Positions 1-12,961 of a stretch of 64,000 nt of DNA are shown here, in pieces. Source of the stretch: Ustulina deusta (taxonomy: Eukaryota > Ascomycota > Sordariomycetes > Xylariales > Xylariaceae); contig JAJNNX010000066.1 of assembly GCA_023159155.1 (NCBI GenBank), forward strand, positions 1 to 64,000, written 5' to 3'. The first letter of the stretch is position 1, and every line of letters begins with the position of its first letter. The notes under the pieces were generated by a model. It was not told the DNA's origin. It saw only the letters and a program-made list of their open reading frames with translations, and ran no database searches. Made by a program: the position numbers and the translations under genes.

Positions 1-306
1 AACCCTAACCCTAACCCTAACCCTAACCCTAACCCTAACCCTAACCCTAACCCTAACCCTAACCCTAACCCTAACCCTAACCCTAACCCTAACCCTAACC
101 CTAACCCTAACCCTAACCCTAACCCTAACCCTAACCCTAACCCTAACCCTAACCCTAACCCTAACCCTAACCCTAACCCTAACCCTAACCCTAACCCTAA
201 CCCTAACCCTAACCCTAACCCTAACCCTAACCCTAACCCTAACCCTAACCCTAACCCTAACCCTAACCCTAACCCTAACCCTAACCCTAACCCTAACCCT
301 AACCCT
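1..306. repeat. Telomere, (AACCCT)51
   Basis: Fifty-one perfect AACCCT hexamers run from the first base, so the G-rich strand reads TTAGGG toward the end of the chromosome. This is the standard telomere repeat of filamentous fungi and marks base 1 as a chromosome end. The tract stops abruptly at 306 and gives way directly to AT-rich DNA, with no degenerate telomeric variants and no recognisable subtelomeric helicase gene next to it. Confidence 0.99.
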
Positions 307-2602
307 ATATATTTTTTAAAAATGTATTATAATTTAAAATTAAACATTTTAATAAAAATAACTTATTAAGTTAATACTACGCTAAGTAATATAAAAAATC
401 TATTATTTAGCTAAATAATTAATATTTTTATATTTATTTCTAAATAAAATCTAATTTTATATAAATAGTTTTATAATTAGCAAAAAGCTTTAATAACTTT
501 TAAGTAAATTTTTTTTATTATATTATAATTTAATTTAAGTTTTTTTTAAATTTCTAATTTATATTTAAATAAATATATTTTATTTTTAATTAGTTAAAAA
601 AAAATTTTTTTTTTTTTTTAAACATTAATTTTTAGCTAGATTCTTTTAGTTTCATAATCTAAAATACTTAAATAAAAAATAATTATTAAAGCTTATTATA
701 ATATTATTATTGCTTACTTTTAATTATTTTTTTAAATAAACTTAATATTATACTAAAAAATATAATTAATAAAAATATTATTATAATATATATTTTTATA
801 ATATTACTATATATTATTTATTTTAAAATTTTAAATATTTTAGTTTTTATAAATTTATATCTATTAGTTTTATAAAAATATTTAACTAGTATTATTATTA
901 ATTTATACTATTTATTTTTAATATATTTAAAAATAAATTTTTAATTATTATAACAAGTAATATGCTTTTTAATTTTTATATTATTAAAAAAGAATTTATA
1001 TTTTTTAAATATTATATTATATAATATTTAGCTAATTATTTCAAAAAAATAATTTATTATATTTGTTATATTTTAAAAAAAAACTTATTTATAAAATTTT
1101 AAATAATATAAAAAAAACTATTAATACTTAAGTAAAAAAATATATATATATATATTTAATTATATTAAAAAAAAATTTAATTATTAATAAAATTTTATAG
1201 ATAACAAATTTTTTAATAAATTTATTATAGCTTTTTAATAAAGAATTATTTTAAATTATAACTATGTTTAATTTAGTAAGAAAATTAATTAGTTTAAACT
1301 TTATATAATATTATTTAGATTTTATATAATAATATAAAGTTATTTTATATTTATATAATATTTTAACTAAAAGCTTTTTTTTAATTAATAAGTTTTAATT
1401 TTTTAAAAATATTTTTTAGGTTATATAATAAAATATAAATAAATCTTTAAATAAATCTTTTCTTTTTTAGATATTTTATTTAGTTCGTACTAATTATTTA
1501 TTTTTATTAAAGCTTTTTTTTTTTAATTAATTAACTTTAAAAGTATAAAATTATTATATTTTATATTATTAACTAAATAATTCTTTTTAATTTAAGTTTA
1601 TATATTATAAATATTAAAAAAAAAAAAACTCTGTTTATTTAGTTTTTAAAATTTTTGTTTTTTTGCTTTTTTTATAGCTTTATAAATAATAGTCCTAAAA
1701 ACTATTAAAAATTTACTATTTAATAAAGCATTTATAAAAAAAGTATTATTATTTAGCTTTAATATTTAGTTTATATAGTTTATAAATAGATAATTAGTAT
1801 TACAAAAATATTTTTATATAATTTTATTATTTAAGTTTAGTATTAAATTAAAAGTTATTTTAGTAGTATATAATAAAAATAAAATTTAAATATTAATTAG
1901 AAATTAATTATATCTATTTATAATAATTCTTTATATATAAATAACTATTAGTTTTTTATAGCTCTAATTATTAATTTATTATAAAAATATAATTAAATAA
2001 GCAAGGTTATAAAAACAATGATATATATATTACTAAAAGTAAATATAGTTTATAATTTTTAAAAAGTTTATTTTTAAAAATAAAAAAGCAACTATTTTTT
2101 TATTTAGAACTATATATATAAAAATAATTTATATACACTTTTTAGCAATCTATATTAGCTAAATAATAATTTTTTTATATAATTATAAAAATACTTTTAA
2201 TTTAGTAAAATATTTATTTTAAATTACTTAAGTATTAATTATAGAAAATTAGTTATTTTTAATATAATTCTTTATCAAAATATATAATTAATCGTTAATA
2301 TTAAAAGGTTTAGTAATTAGTAAACTTTTTAATAATTTTTTAATTTTTATTATAATTTTATATATAGCTTTTATATAACTTTTTATATTTTATAAAAATA
2401 TATTTATTTAGAAAGTTTTATAGATTTCTTTTATAGATTTTTATAGTATTATATATATATTGTTAATTTTTAAAATAAATATATCTAATATTTATTAATT
2501 ATTTATTTTAAACTTAGGTTTATTTAGTTAATTTAATCTAATTGTTTTTTTTGTTTAATATTTGTTCTATTTTAAGGGCCTATGCTATAAATAATTCTAA
2601 TA
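307..2602. other. AT-rich RIP-degraded DNA, no gene
   Basis: This stretch is almost entirely A and T with runs of homopolymer, and all frames are closed by stops. I see no boundary, terminal repeat or coding remnant that I can assign. It lies outside element A, whose left target-site duplication starts at 2603, so it is older or separate repeat sequence that has been mutated beyond recognition. Confidence 0.7.
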
Positions 2603-2607
2603 TATTA

Positions 2608-2835
2608 TATAACAGTTAGTATAGTCTTAGCGAAACCCGCAAAGATTCCAGACCTATATAGGAATAAGATAGGAGGTCTATGTACGGACCAACCCATAAC
2701 TCTGTAGCCACACATATAAAGTCTATATCTACCTATTTTATAAACTCTAACTTTTTTTTTTTTTTTTTAGCTTAAAGTTTTTGTTTATAGTATTAATAAA
2801 CTAGCTATAAAAGTTTTATTTAACTAATTATAATA
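2608..2835 (+). repeat. Left LTR of element A
   Basis: This 228-bp LTR starts TATAACAG and ends AATTATAATA. The same ends in better preserved copies read as far as GATTGTGACA, so the original was probably TG...CA with both termini RIPped. It includes a T-run at about 2752-2769. The same LTR occurs at 3826, 16054, 24564 and, inverted, at 30914, and as a short unmutated piece at about 49525. Confidence 0.85.
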
Positions 2836-3825
2836 CTACTTTAAACTTACTAATTATTTATTAATAAGCGTTTAATAAATATATATTTTTTATTTTGCTA
2901 TAATTAACAAAATATAAATAAAATTTTTTTTTAATTATATATATAGCTATATAGGCCTGCAACCCTATATTAGTTCTGGCAGAACTTCTTTAATAAATAA
3001 AAAAAATAAAGCACTAATTACTTAATACGCTTACTTTAGTACTTTTAAAAAACAACTATAATTTAATAATAAAAAGCGTATTTAAAAATACTAACTTTAA
3101 ACTTTTTAGTTTTGCTGCTTTATTTGTTTTTTAATCCGTTAGCTTATTTTTTAGCGCTTTAAACCCTAATTATATTAAACCCTATTTATATTAAAAAAGC
3201 TAAAATATAAAAAACGAATTTTAATAAGTTTATAAAAAATAAAGCCTTGTTTAATAACTAGGTTTATAAACTAATAAAAAAGCTAAATAAAAATATATTT
3301 CTATTTAATTAAAAAACTATTTAATAATATTACTAAAATAATTGAAGCTTTATTAATAATTTATTATAATTTTAATTAAGCAGCTACTATTTATAAAATA
3401 TTTTAAATTTATATATATAAAACTAATAAAAATATTAATAAGTTTATTTTTATATTTAATAGTTTAGTTTAAAAGTATTAATTTGCTAAGTTATAATAAA
3501 AACATAAATTATAGAACTATTTTTATATAAACTTAAGAAAAAATCTATATAAAGCTTTTATAAATCTAAATATTTTTTATAAATTGTTTACTAATAAAAT
3601 TATTAAATTAGTATATAATACTAAGCAAGCTTATAACAACTATTAATAAACTAAACTTATTAATTTAACTAAATAAAATCTAATTTAAATAACTAAACTT
3701 TTAGTAAACCTGCTTACTAATTTTTAGCTAACTTTAAAAGTTCTAAAATATTTACTTTAAAACAGTTAAAACAAGCGCTAACTATAAAAAAAAAAAAGCC
3801 TATTAAAATAATAAAACCTGCTTTA

Positions 3826-3966
3826 TATAACAGTTAGTATAGTCTTAGCAAGACCTCCAAAAATTCTAGACCTATATAGCAATAAAATAAAAAGTTTATG
3901 CACGGACCAACCTATAACTTTATAGCTCTATATATAAAGTTTATATCTATTTATTTTATAAATTCT

Positions 3967-3997
<31 letters not shown>

Positions 3998-4063
3998 GTT
4001 TAAAATCTTTATTTATAGTATTAATAAACTAGCTATAAAAACTTTATTTAACTAATTATAATA
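3826..4063 (+). repeat. Left LTR of element B
   Basis: A 238-bp LTR of the A/B family, starting TATAACAG and ending AATTATAATA, with a longer T-run (about 3970-3996) than the copy in A. It keeps more original C and G in its first 90 bases than in its second half. Confidence 0.85.
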
Positions 4064-5413
4064 CTACTTTAAGTTTATTGATTATTTATTAATAAGTATT
4101 TAATAAATATATATTTTTTATTTTGTTATAATTAGTAAAATATAAATAAAATTTTTTTTTTAATTATATATTTAATATAAAAAATTATATATTTTATAAT
4201 ATAAACCTAATTTTAATATAACTTTAATAAAAATTTTAATTTTTATACTATTTAAAGATTAATAACTTATAAAAAACTTAACTTTAAATATTTTTATTTT
4301 ATTTTTAGTTTTTAAACAATTAAAACAATTTTAATTTTTAAGTGTAGCTAGCTTTTTATTATTAAATAATTTAAAAAAAAAAATTTTTATAAAAAAAAAG
4401 AAAGATTAAGTAGTAAACTTTTTTATAAACGTTTTAAGCGAACTAATATTTAAAGAAAAATTTAAAAAAAATAAAAAGTTAGGACTTAAAAAAGCAAAAT
4501 TTAAACTAGAACAACTTAAAATAAATAATATATTTAAAAATATATTAGTAAACATTATAGCTATATAGGTTTATAATTTTGTATTAGTTCTAATAGAACT
4601 TGTTTAATAAATTAAAAAAATAGAGCGCTAATTGTTTAATATGTTTATTTTAATACTTTTAAGAAATAACTACAATTTAATAATAAAAAATATATTTAAA
4701 AATACTAATTTTAAACTTTCTAGTTTTATTATTTTATTTGTTTTTTAATTTATTAGTTTATTTTTTAGCGCTTTAAACCTTATTTATACTAAAAAAACTA
4801 AAATATAAAAATTTAATTTTAGTAAGTTTGCAAAAAATAAAGCTTTATTTAATAACTAGGTTTATAAACTAATAAAAAAGCTAAATAAAGATATTATTAT
4901 ATATTAAACTAAGAATAGCTAATTTTAGTATATTATAGGCTAATTAAAAAAATATATTAAAAAATTAATAAAAATATATTTTTATTTAATTAAAAAACTA
5001 TTTAGTAATATTATTAAAATAATCTAAGCTTTATTAATAATTTATTATAATTTTAATTAAATAGCTATTATTTATAAGATTTTTTAAACTTATATATATA
5101 AAACTAATAAAAATATTAATAAATTTATTTTTATATTTAATAGTTTAGCTTAAAAGTATTAATTTGCTAAGTTATAATAAAAATATAAATTATAGAACTA
5201 TGTTTATATAAATTTTAAAAAAGATTTATATAAAATTTTTATAAATTTAAATATTTTTTATAAATTATTTATAAATAAAATTATTAAATTAGTATATAAT
5301 ATTAAATAAGTTTATAAAAACTATTAATAAACTAAACCTGCTAGTTTAACTAAGCAAAAATCTAATTTAAGTAACTAAGCTTTTAATAAACCTGTTTACT
5401 AATTTTTAGCTAA

Positions 5414-5683
5414 TGAAGAAGGACGGGGCAACTCAACACCAAAAACAACTAAAAAATAACAAAAACAAACTAGAGCGCCTGCTACTAGAAAACTGGTATG
5501 AATTGCTATGCGTATGAAGTAAGTGTTGCTCTGAGAAGTTCGAAGGCCTTTATAGCTATTCGAACCCCTGAATACAGCCGAAGATCAGCCGGTTCGGGCC
5601 GCGGGCGGCCCGAATACGGCTAACAATTGATGTGCAGCCATATTCGCAGCTGCTAGCGGGCCGCTAGCACCAGCCCTGCTGCA
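5414..5683 (-). repeat. Long-form LTR of E1 (270 bp)
   Basis: On the plus strand it runs from TGAAGAAGGACGGGG to CAGCCCTGCTGCA. It contains two direct copies of CGGGCCGC 62 bp apart, and the first copy also forms a strong inverted repeat with an adjacent GCGGCCCG. The other LTR of the same element lacks exactly one repeat unit. It is nearly free of RIP changes, unlike its partner at 9546. Confidence 0.88.
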
Positions 5684-5775
5684 AACTTCCCTTATTCGGA
5701 GCCTTATTCTCTAGATGGCTTCGAATCCAACTGCAGGGCTGAAAATACCAAAAAAAACAACACAACATAACACCT

Positions 5776-5839
5776 ACTCGAACCCCTAGGCCTTAACGGC
5801 CTAAAAAAAAAAAAGAACCAGCCCTAACCTACTAGGCCA
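5776..5839 (-). other. tRNA/SINE-like module in E1 (A-box and B-box like)
   Basis: On the minus strand TGGCCTAGTAGG (5828-5839) resembles a Pol III A box and GGTTCGAGT (5776-5784) a B box, about 45 bp apart. The flanking sequence resembles tRNA D-arm and T-arm, but a long T-run (an A-run on the plus strand) lies between them, so it cannot be a working tRNA. The equivalent in E2 is at 22133-22192, with the B box RIPped to GGTTTAAGT. This could be a captured SINE or chance similarity. Confidence 0.35.
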
Positions 5840-6439
5840 CCAAGCCCTTGATCAGCCGATTGCTAAACCGGTCACAATTATACTAATAGATTTCCTTTAG
5901 TCCATAGCTTCTTCCCTTGGTCCGTATACTGTATGCTTTCTGGCTAGGTATACCTTCTAGTATAACCCTTTCGGCATAACCCTTTAGCCTTTCAAATGCC
6001 CTATTCTTTTGTATTCTTTCGATATATTCCCATACAAAACGTGTGTAATTCTGTCCAGACTTGACGTATGTAGCGGTATTTGCCAGTATTTCGTATTAGA
6101 ACCTAGGTAGGTGCCACGGTTGGCCACCACTTCGAACCTAAGCTAAATCTCCGTGCGAAAAGTTACGCCATAGCCCTTACTACTCTTAATATATATAAAT
6201 CTTTATATAACTACAGTAACATTTTCTAATAGTATATATATAGGTCGGAGTTCGTAGAATAGGCACTGATTAGCTTTATAAATGGATTTTATAAATAACT
6301 TTAAAAAAAATGCAAGTATAAGCGTGTTCCTATATAAATTAGTATGGGCGGCCGCTCGTACGCACATTTAGCCAAGAAAAATCGATTAGTAGCGCTGTGC
6401 TGTACGCGTAGCAATGACGAATTGACTGATCGGCAGTGT

Positions 6440-9400
6440 TGCAATAACCATATAATACGTATGCCACAAGCAAGCTTCCGTACAAAATAGTATAGAAAGT
6501 TACTTGTATGCAACAAACTGATTAGCGTAGCAATAATAATTCGTTAGTGCTGTGCGTCCCAATTAGCAGTGCGGCTAACTATATAATTTGTATGCTACAA
6601 GCAAGTTCATATATAAAATAATATAAGAGGTTGCTTGTATATAATAAATTAACTAGTTAGTGTAGCAATAACGATTTGGTTAATCAGCGCAGCAATAACG
6701 AACCAACTAATCAGCAGTACTACAATAACTATATAACATATATAGTACAAATAAATTTACATACAAATAATATAGGGAGTTATTTATATATAACAAAATA
6801 ACTAATTAACATAGCAATAACGAACTAATCAGCAGTGCTGTGCTATACGTGTACGCAATACTAAACTAATCGCTAGTGCGGCTAGCCATGCAATATATGC
6901 TACAAATAAGTTCATATATAAAATAGTATAAAAGGTTGCTTATATATAACAGATTAATTGGTTAGTGTAGCAATAACGATTTGGCTAACTGATTATTGCA
7001 GTGCTACGCTGCATGCGTATTGCTATATATATAAGGCGTACAATATATAGGTTATATAGGTAAGAGCAGATTGCCATACAATTTGTATGGGCAATTGTTT
7101 ATATGCCTATATCCTTTATATAACATACTGATTGATTAGTATTAATAGTATAGGGCTAATCGAAAGGCCTTCGCATAGGTAAATAATATATGTACAAGCA
7201 GGTTCGTATAAAAAACTATATGTACGCCTGCTTGTACGTAACTAAAACGTGGTAAACTTATTAATCAACAGTGAATAACTAAAAATCGCATAAAACGTAG
7301 TGAACTCGCTAATTAATACGTATGTAACAAAATCGCCAATCAATAGCGAACAAGGTATAACGTATTAATACAAGCATACACATATACAAATTAATATGGG
7401 TAGTTGCTTATATATGTATATAATAGCTAAGTTGCTAATCAATCGTACGTATAACGGCTAAACTAGCTAACGTGTATATATAACTAATTAACGCATATAT
7501 AATTAAATTGGCTAATCGGCAGCATGGCAGTCCGTTAATTGGCTAATAAACAATAGTTTTTTTTGGACCATAGGTATAAAAGCATATTTACATATAAATT
7601 ATATAGGGATCTGTTTGTACAGCTATAAAACGCGGGGACTAAACATATAACTACTAAAATAAAGAACTAGCTAATTAATAGTATAGCAATTTGTTAATTA
7701 AAACTATAAACAAATACTCCTCTATAAGCCACAAATATGCTCTTATATAATTTAGTATATAAATATATTTATAAGCTATTAAACATAAATAGCTTAGCTA
7801 ATTAACAATATATATAGCTAACTAATAACACGAACGGCACGAAAAGCAATATATAGCGCTAACACTATAACAAAAATAACGCTTTTAAAACAAAGCTTTA
7901 AAATAAAGTTTAAACAGCGCTTCCCTTGGACTATATGTATTCAAGCTAATTTTTATATAAAACTCTATAGGTATTTGTTTGTACGGCGACTTATATAGGA
8001 ACTAACTAATTAACGGCTTAAAAGCTTAAAAACAACAAAAAATAACAAAAATATTAAATATGCTAAAAAAACGCCGGAAATGCTGAAAATGCTAAATAAT
8101 AAAATTAATAAAAATTAAGGTATACGTATGGCTAATAAAGGCTTGGAGCGGACCTTTTTATAGGCTATAGCAGCACGAGCGTATTTTTATACAAATATAT
8201 ATAAGGATCTGTTTATATAACTATTTGTAACAAGGGATCTAGCTAATCGCTAATAAAACGCTAACTAAAGAACTAAACAAAGGATTTGGAGCAACGGCTT
8301 CTTATAAACAATATAAGTACAAGCAGGTTTATATATTAACTTATATAGCAATTTACTTGTATAAGTATTCGAATATAGACTTAACTAATTAATGTAGCAG
8401 TAATATATATAGCTGGCTAACAAGGCAACTTAGCTAATCAACGCAGCTAGAGATAGGCTAATTGTAAACTAGAACAAAAGTTTTTTTAATAGCTATATAT
8501 CTGCAAGCTAGTTTATATAATAACTTATATAGGACTTGGCTTATAAGTATATTTGGATAGGGAATTTGTAAAACAACTGGTTAATTAACTAGCTGACTAG
8601 TTAATTAATCGGCAGCTTAGAACAAAGAACTTTTTTTGGACTAGAAGGTATACAAGCATATTTATATATAAAATAGTATATAGGTCTGCTCAAACAACTT
8701 TTTAATAAAGGGACTAACTAACTAACTAATTTAGCAATATATATAGCTGGCTAACAAGGCAATAAGCTGATTGGGCTGATTAACGCGTATATAATTAGCC
8801 TAGCTAACAAGGCTTAGAAAATAAAGGTAATTGGCTGATTGGTGTATTATACGTATAACGTATGGGTAAAAGCGCGTTTATATATAAATTTATATAGCGG
8901 ATTGCTTAAACGTATATATAAACGTGCGAACTAACTAATTAACACAAACTAAGCTAAATTGGCTAATTAATATATATTGCTAGCTTAGCTAACCGGAATA
9001 GCTACCTAGACTAATAGACCGAAGGCTCCCTATAAGTTATACAACTATAAACAAGTTTATATACAAAATAATATAGCGGGTTGTTTGTAGGTGTATTCTA
9101 GCAAAGGACTTGGCGGTAAGTACGTATAGCTAAGGCAGTAAAAGCAGTAAGGCTGATTAATGTGGCTAAGCTAGCTTGGTTAGTTGTACGGACATATAAA
9201 TAAACTAATTAATACAAACTAGGTTTCCTGGAAAGTATATAGCCATAAGCAGACTTGTATGTGGATTTATATGGGTAGGTGCTTGTAGGTATATTTGTAT
9301 AGGGCTTAGCTGATTAGGCTATATAGGCTAGGTTGGTTTTCTAACTAGGTTGTTTTTGCACAGAGCTGGTATTAAGGCAATTAACGGGTTATGGATATAT

Positions 9401-9500
9401 TTGTATAGTAATTTATATAGGAGAGCGTTAAGCATTAGTTTCCGATTACAGGTTGCGTTCTAAAAAGCAATAAGTATGTGCGAGCATTGTTACATATAAA
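6440..9500 (-). repeat. Array of degenerate hairpin repeats inside E1
   Basis: A motif of about 45-55 bp recurs every 120-200 bp. Each copy has outer inverted arms around an AT-rich core. Clear examples are TACAAGCAA (6596-6604) with TTGCTTGTA (6631-6639), and GTACAAGCAGG (7192-7202) with CCTGCTTGTAC (7227-7237). Between copies runs a second recurring phrase resembling TAGCAATAACGA. No reading frame of note spans the array. Confidence 0.7.
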
Positions 9501-9545
9501 TTTATATAGCGGACTGTTCTATTATAGCTTTACCGGGGATACTAT

Positions 9546-9753
9546 TAAAGAAGGACGGGGCAACTTAATACCAAAAATAACTAAAAAACAACAAAAATAA
9601 ACTAGAGCGCCTACTACTAGAAAACTAGTATAAATTGCTATACGTATGAAATAAGTGTTGCTCTGAGAAGTTCGAAGGCCTTTATAGCTATTTGAACCCC
9701 TGAATACAGCCGAAGATCAGCCGGTTCGGGCCGCTAGCACCAGCCCTGCTGCA
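9546..9753 (-). repeat. Short-form LTR of E1 (208 bp)
   Basis: Identical in plan to the LTR at 5414 but missing 62 bp between the two CGGGCCGC direct repeats. Most other differences are CA-to-TA or TG-to-TA, for example CAACTCAACACC at 5' becomes CAACTTAATACC here, which shows RIP directly. Its left end reads TAAAGAAGG where the partner has TGAAGAAGG. Confidence 0.88.
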
Positions 9754-12700
9754 CTAATTCTAGAAGTTTTAAAATATTTACATTAAAATAATTAAAATAA
9801 GCGCTAATTATAAAAAAAAAAAAAGTTTATTAAAATAATAAGACCTGTTTTATTTATAGCAAAAAAAAGTATTTATTAGTTAACTGCTTTAATTAAAAGC
9901 TTAAAGTTTTAAGCGTTTAATTAGCAAAGAAAATCTATAATAAGAATAGTTTTAATAGTTTATTTAATTTAAAAAATAAATAGGATTAATAAAAGTTTTT
10001 TTATTAGTTTTTTTACTTATTTTAATTAAAATATATAACTAAAACAAATTAATTATTTTTAAAATATTTATTTAATTATAAATTAATAATATTAAAATAA
10101 AAACTTTAATTTTATATAATATTAAAACTTATATTTTTTTAATAATTAGTTATAAGTTTATATAATAAATTAAATAATAATTAAAAATAAAAATAGTTTG
10201 TTTAGCTAAACTTTAAAAGCTTTATAACTATTAAAATAAAGTAGTTAGTAAAATTTATAAATATTTAATATATATTATAAAAATTAATAGTTAATAATTA
10301 AAAAATTAAATATTTTAAATTATTAATTTTAGTTATAATATTATTATTAATATTAAATAGTTAATAAAACAAAATATTGTAATAAAAACCTAAAAATAAT
10401 AATTAATCTAATTAAATAATTTATTTTTATTAGTTTAATTTTTGCTAATAATTATAATTAAACTTTTTAGCTATAAATAATAAAATATAAACCTAAAAAT
10501 ATAAAAAAATACTAATTAATATAATTAAGCATTAAAAAAATATTATTAAATATTAAAATAATTTTTTAAAAATAAAATAATTATTCTAGAAATAACTAAA
10601 ATTAAAAAAATAAAAAAAAGATTTAGGACTTTTAAACTTAAAACAAAAAAAGTTTATATAATAATTTTTAAAAAAAAAAAAAACCAAGCTATTATTAAAA
10701 AAATTATATAAAACTTTTAGAATTATTTCTATTAAAATAAATAAAAATAACTAGCTAAAAAGATTTTAAAAAAGTTTATTATAATTAAGGTTATAATAAT
10801 TAAAAATAACTATACTAAACTATTTGAAAAAAACTTAAAAGTAATTAATATTTTATAAAAAAAATAGATTTAGATTAACTAAATAGTTTTATAAAAGATT
10901 TTTAATAATAAACCGATTTTATTTTTAAAAAAAAAAACTTTAAGTATATAAAATTAGTACAAAGCTTTTTGCTTTTTTAGTTATTATATTTAAAAAAATT
11001 CTTTTTAAAAAAAAATTCTAAAACTTTATTATTATTATAATTAAAATTTAATATATTACTAGAACTTAATAATAAAAAATATATTTTTAAGCTTTATTAA
11101 TATTAAATATTTATATAGTTTATTTTATTTAAAAAAAGTTTATAAATAAACTACTAGTTATAAATTTTATTAAATAAAATATAAACTTAAATATTGTTTT
11201 TATTTTATTTATATTTAAACTTAAATTAATTAAATATAAGTTTATAATTAATTATTAATAAAAAAATATATATTTAAAAAATTAAATTATATTAGTTTTA
11301 AATATTAATAATATTATATTTAATTATTATAATATTATCTGCTTTATAAAACTAAATATTATTAAAACCTTTTATTAATTATTATTAATTATAAAATTAT
11401 ATTATATTATTTTTTTTAAACCTATAAAAAAATGTTTTAATAAAAGATTTTACTATTTAGTTTAAAAATAAAACCTATTTAGTAATAAGTTTTTATTAAT
11501 ATATAAATTTAAAACATTTTAAATAAGTTTGCAAATGTTTATATAAATAATATTTTAATTTATTTTAAAACTAAAAAATAATATTAAATCTATTATAAAA
11601 AAATAATTTATTGCTTATATTAAGCTAAATATTAAAAAAATATTAAAAAGCTTTGTTTTAATATATTTATTATTAATTATTTAAAAATTTAAACAATTCT
11701 AAATTAAGATTTTAATAATTTAAAAAATACTAAGTTAATCTAGTTATTTTTTAACTTTTATAATTATATTTATAAGTTTATTTATTATACTAATAAAATT
11801 ACTACTTTTTTAAATTAATTATTAAAAAAAAATAAACTATTTATAATAGAACTAAAACAAAAATAAACTTTTAAATATATAAAACTACTAATATATAAAA
11901 TATTTATTTTAGTTTTTTTTAAGCCTAGCTAATTAATATAAATAAAAATAAATATTTTATATAATATAACAAAAAAAGTTATTTAGTAATAATAAAAAAA
12001 TATAACTTAAAAACTTATAAAATATTTTTTTAAAACAATAATACTAACTAAGCAAACTTACTTAATTTAAAACTATAAACTTTTAATAATAATATAAATT
12101 TTAGAATATGATTATTTAGAGCTTTTTAGAACTAAGTTTTTTATAATAACTAATTATTAAATTTTATTATATTTTTTAAATAAATAAATTTTATTAATAT
12201 AATAAGTATGCTAAGCTAACTTTTTATTAAACTTTAATATTATTTTTTAATATTAACTAAAATAAAAAAACATAGTAGCTAATATTTTATTAAAAAAAAT
12301 AGCTAAGTTTTTTATAGTTAAAACTAAAAAAGCTAAAAAATAAACAATAATATTAATTTTATTTAATAAAATATTAAGTTTTATATTAATTATAGATTTT
12401 TTATTTAATATTTCCTAAAGAGCTAACCTAGTAAACCTAATTAAACAAAAAAACTAGCTATAAAATCTAAGAAATAAAAATAAAAAACTGTATATATTTA
12501 AGATTATTTTAAATAAGATTGTTTTTTTTTATATAGCTTTAATTTAAAAAGTTTATATATTTTTAATTACTATATATTAAAATAAATATAAAATAATCAA
12601 AATATTAAAACAAAAATATTATTAGTTTTGTTTAAAACATAATTATAAATAATATATAGTTATATAATTATTATAACTATAAAAAAAATAAAATATTATA

Positions 12701-12961
12701 AAATAAAACTTTTAGTTTTTTTTACTTATTATTTATATTAGCTATAATATAGCAATATATAATAATAAATAGCAAAAATATGCTACCTAACTAATAGAGT
12801 TATAACTATATATAAATATTTATAAATAAGTTTAGCTATTTAATTGCAACTTTATTTAATAAAAAAACAGATATTATAAAGTTACTAGTTATATAATACT
12901 ATAAAAATTTATATAGATTTTTTAGTATACTAAATATATAAATATTAAATAATATAATATA

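Larger units (their letters stand above)
5414..9753 (-). mobile_element. LTR element E1 (non-autonomous-looking)
   Basis: A 4340-bp element inserted in B, with LTRs at 5414-5683 and 9546-9753 and a 4-bp duplication CTAA at 5410-5413 and 9754-9757. The matching empty site is seen in A near 3732. Minus orientation is inferred from a TATAAAAG box in the LTR on the minus strand and a purine tract (GGGAAGTT) abutting the minus-sense 3' LTR. The interior shows no gag or pol remnant. It is dominated by hairpin motifs and tRNA-like sequence, so it looks non-autonomous. It is RIPped less than B. Confidence 0.85.

Noticed and set aside
3163..3185. AACCCTA-like matches as interstitial telomere
   Set aside because: Two isolated matches inside element A; the corresponding positions in B read AACCTTA, so they are element sequence.
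6301..6516. A 71-codon minus-strand frame
   Set aside because: It sits in the hairpin array of E1 and has no domain character.
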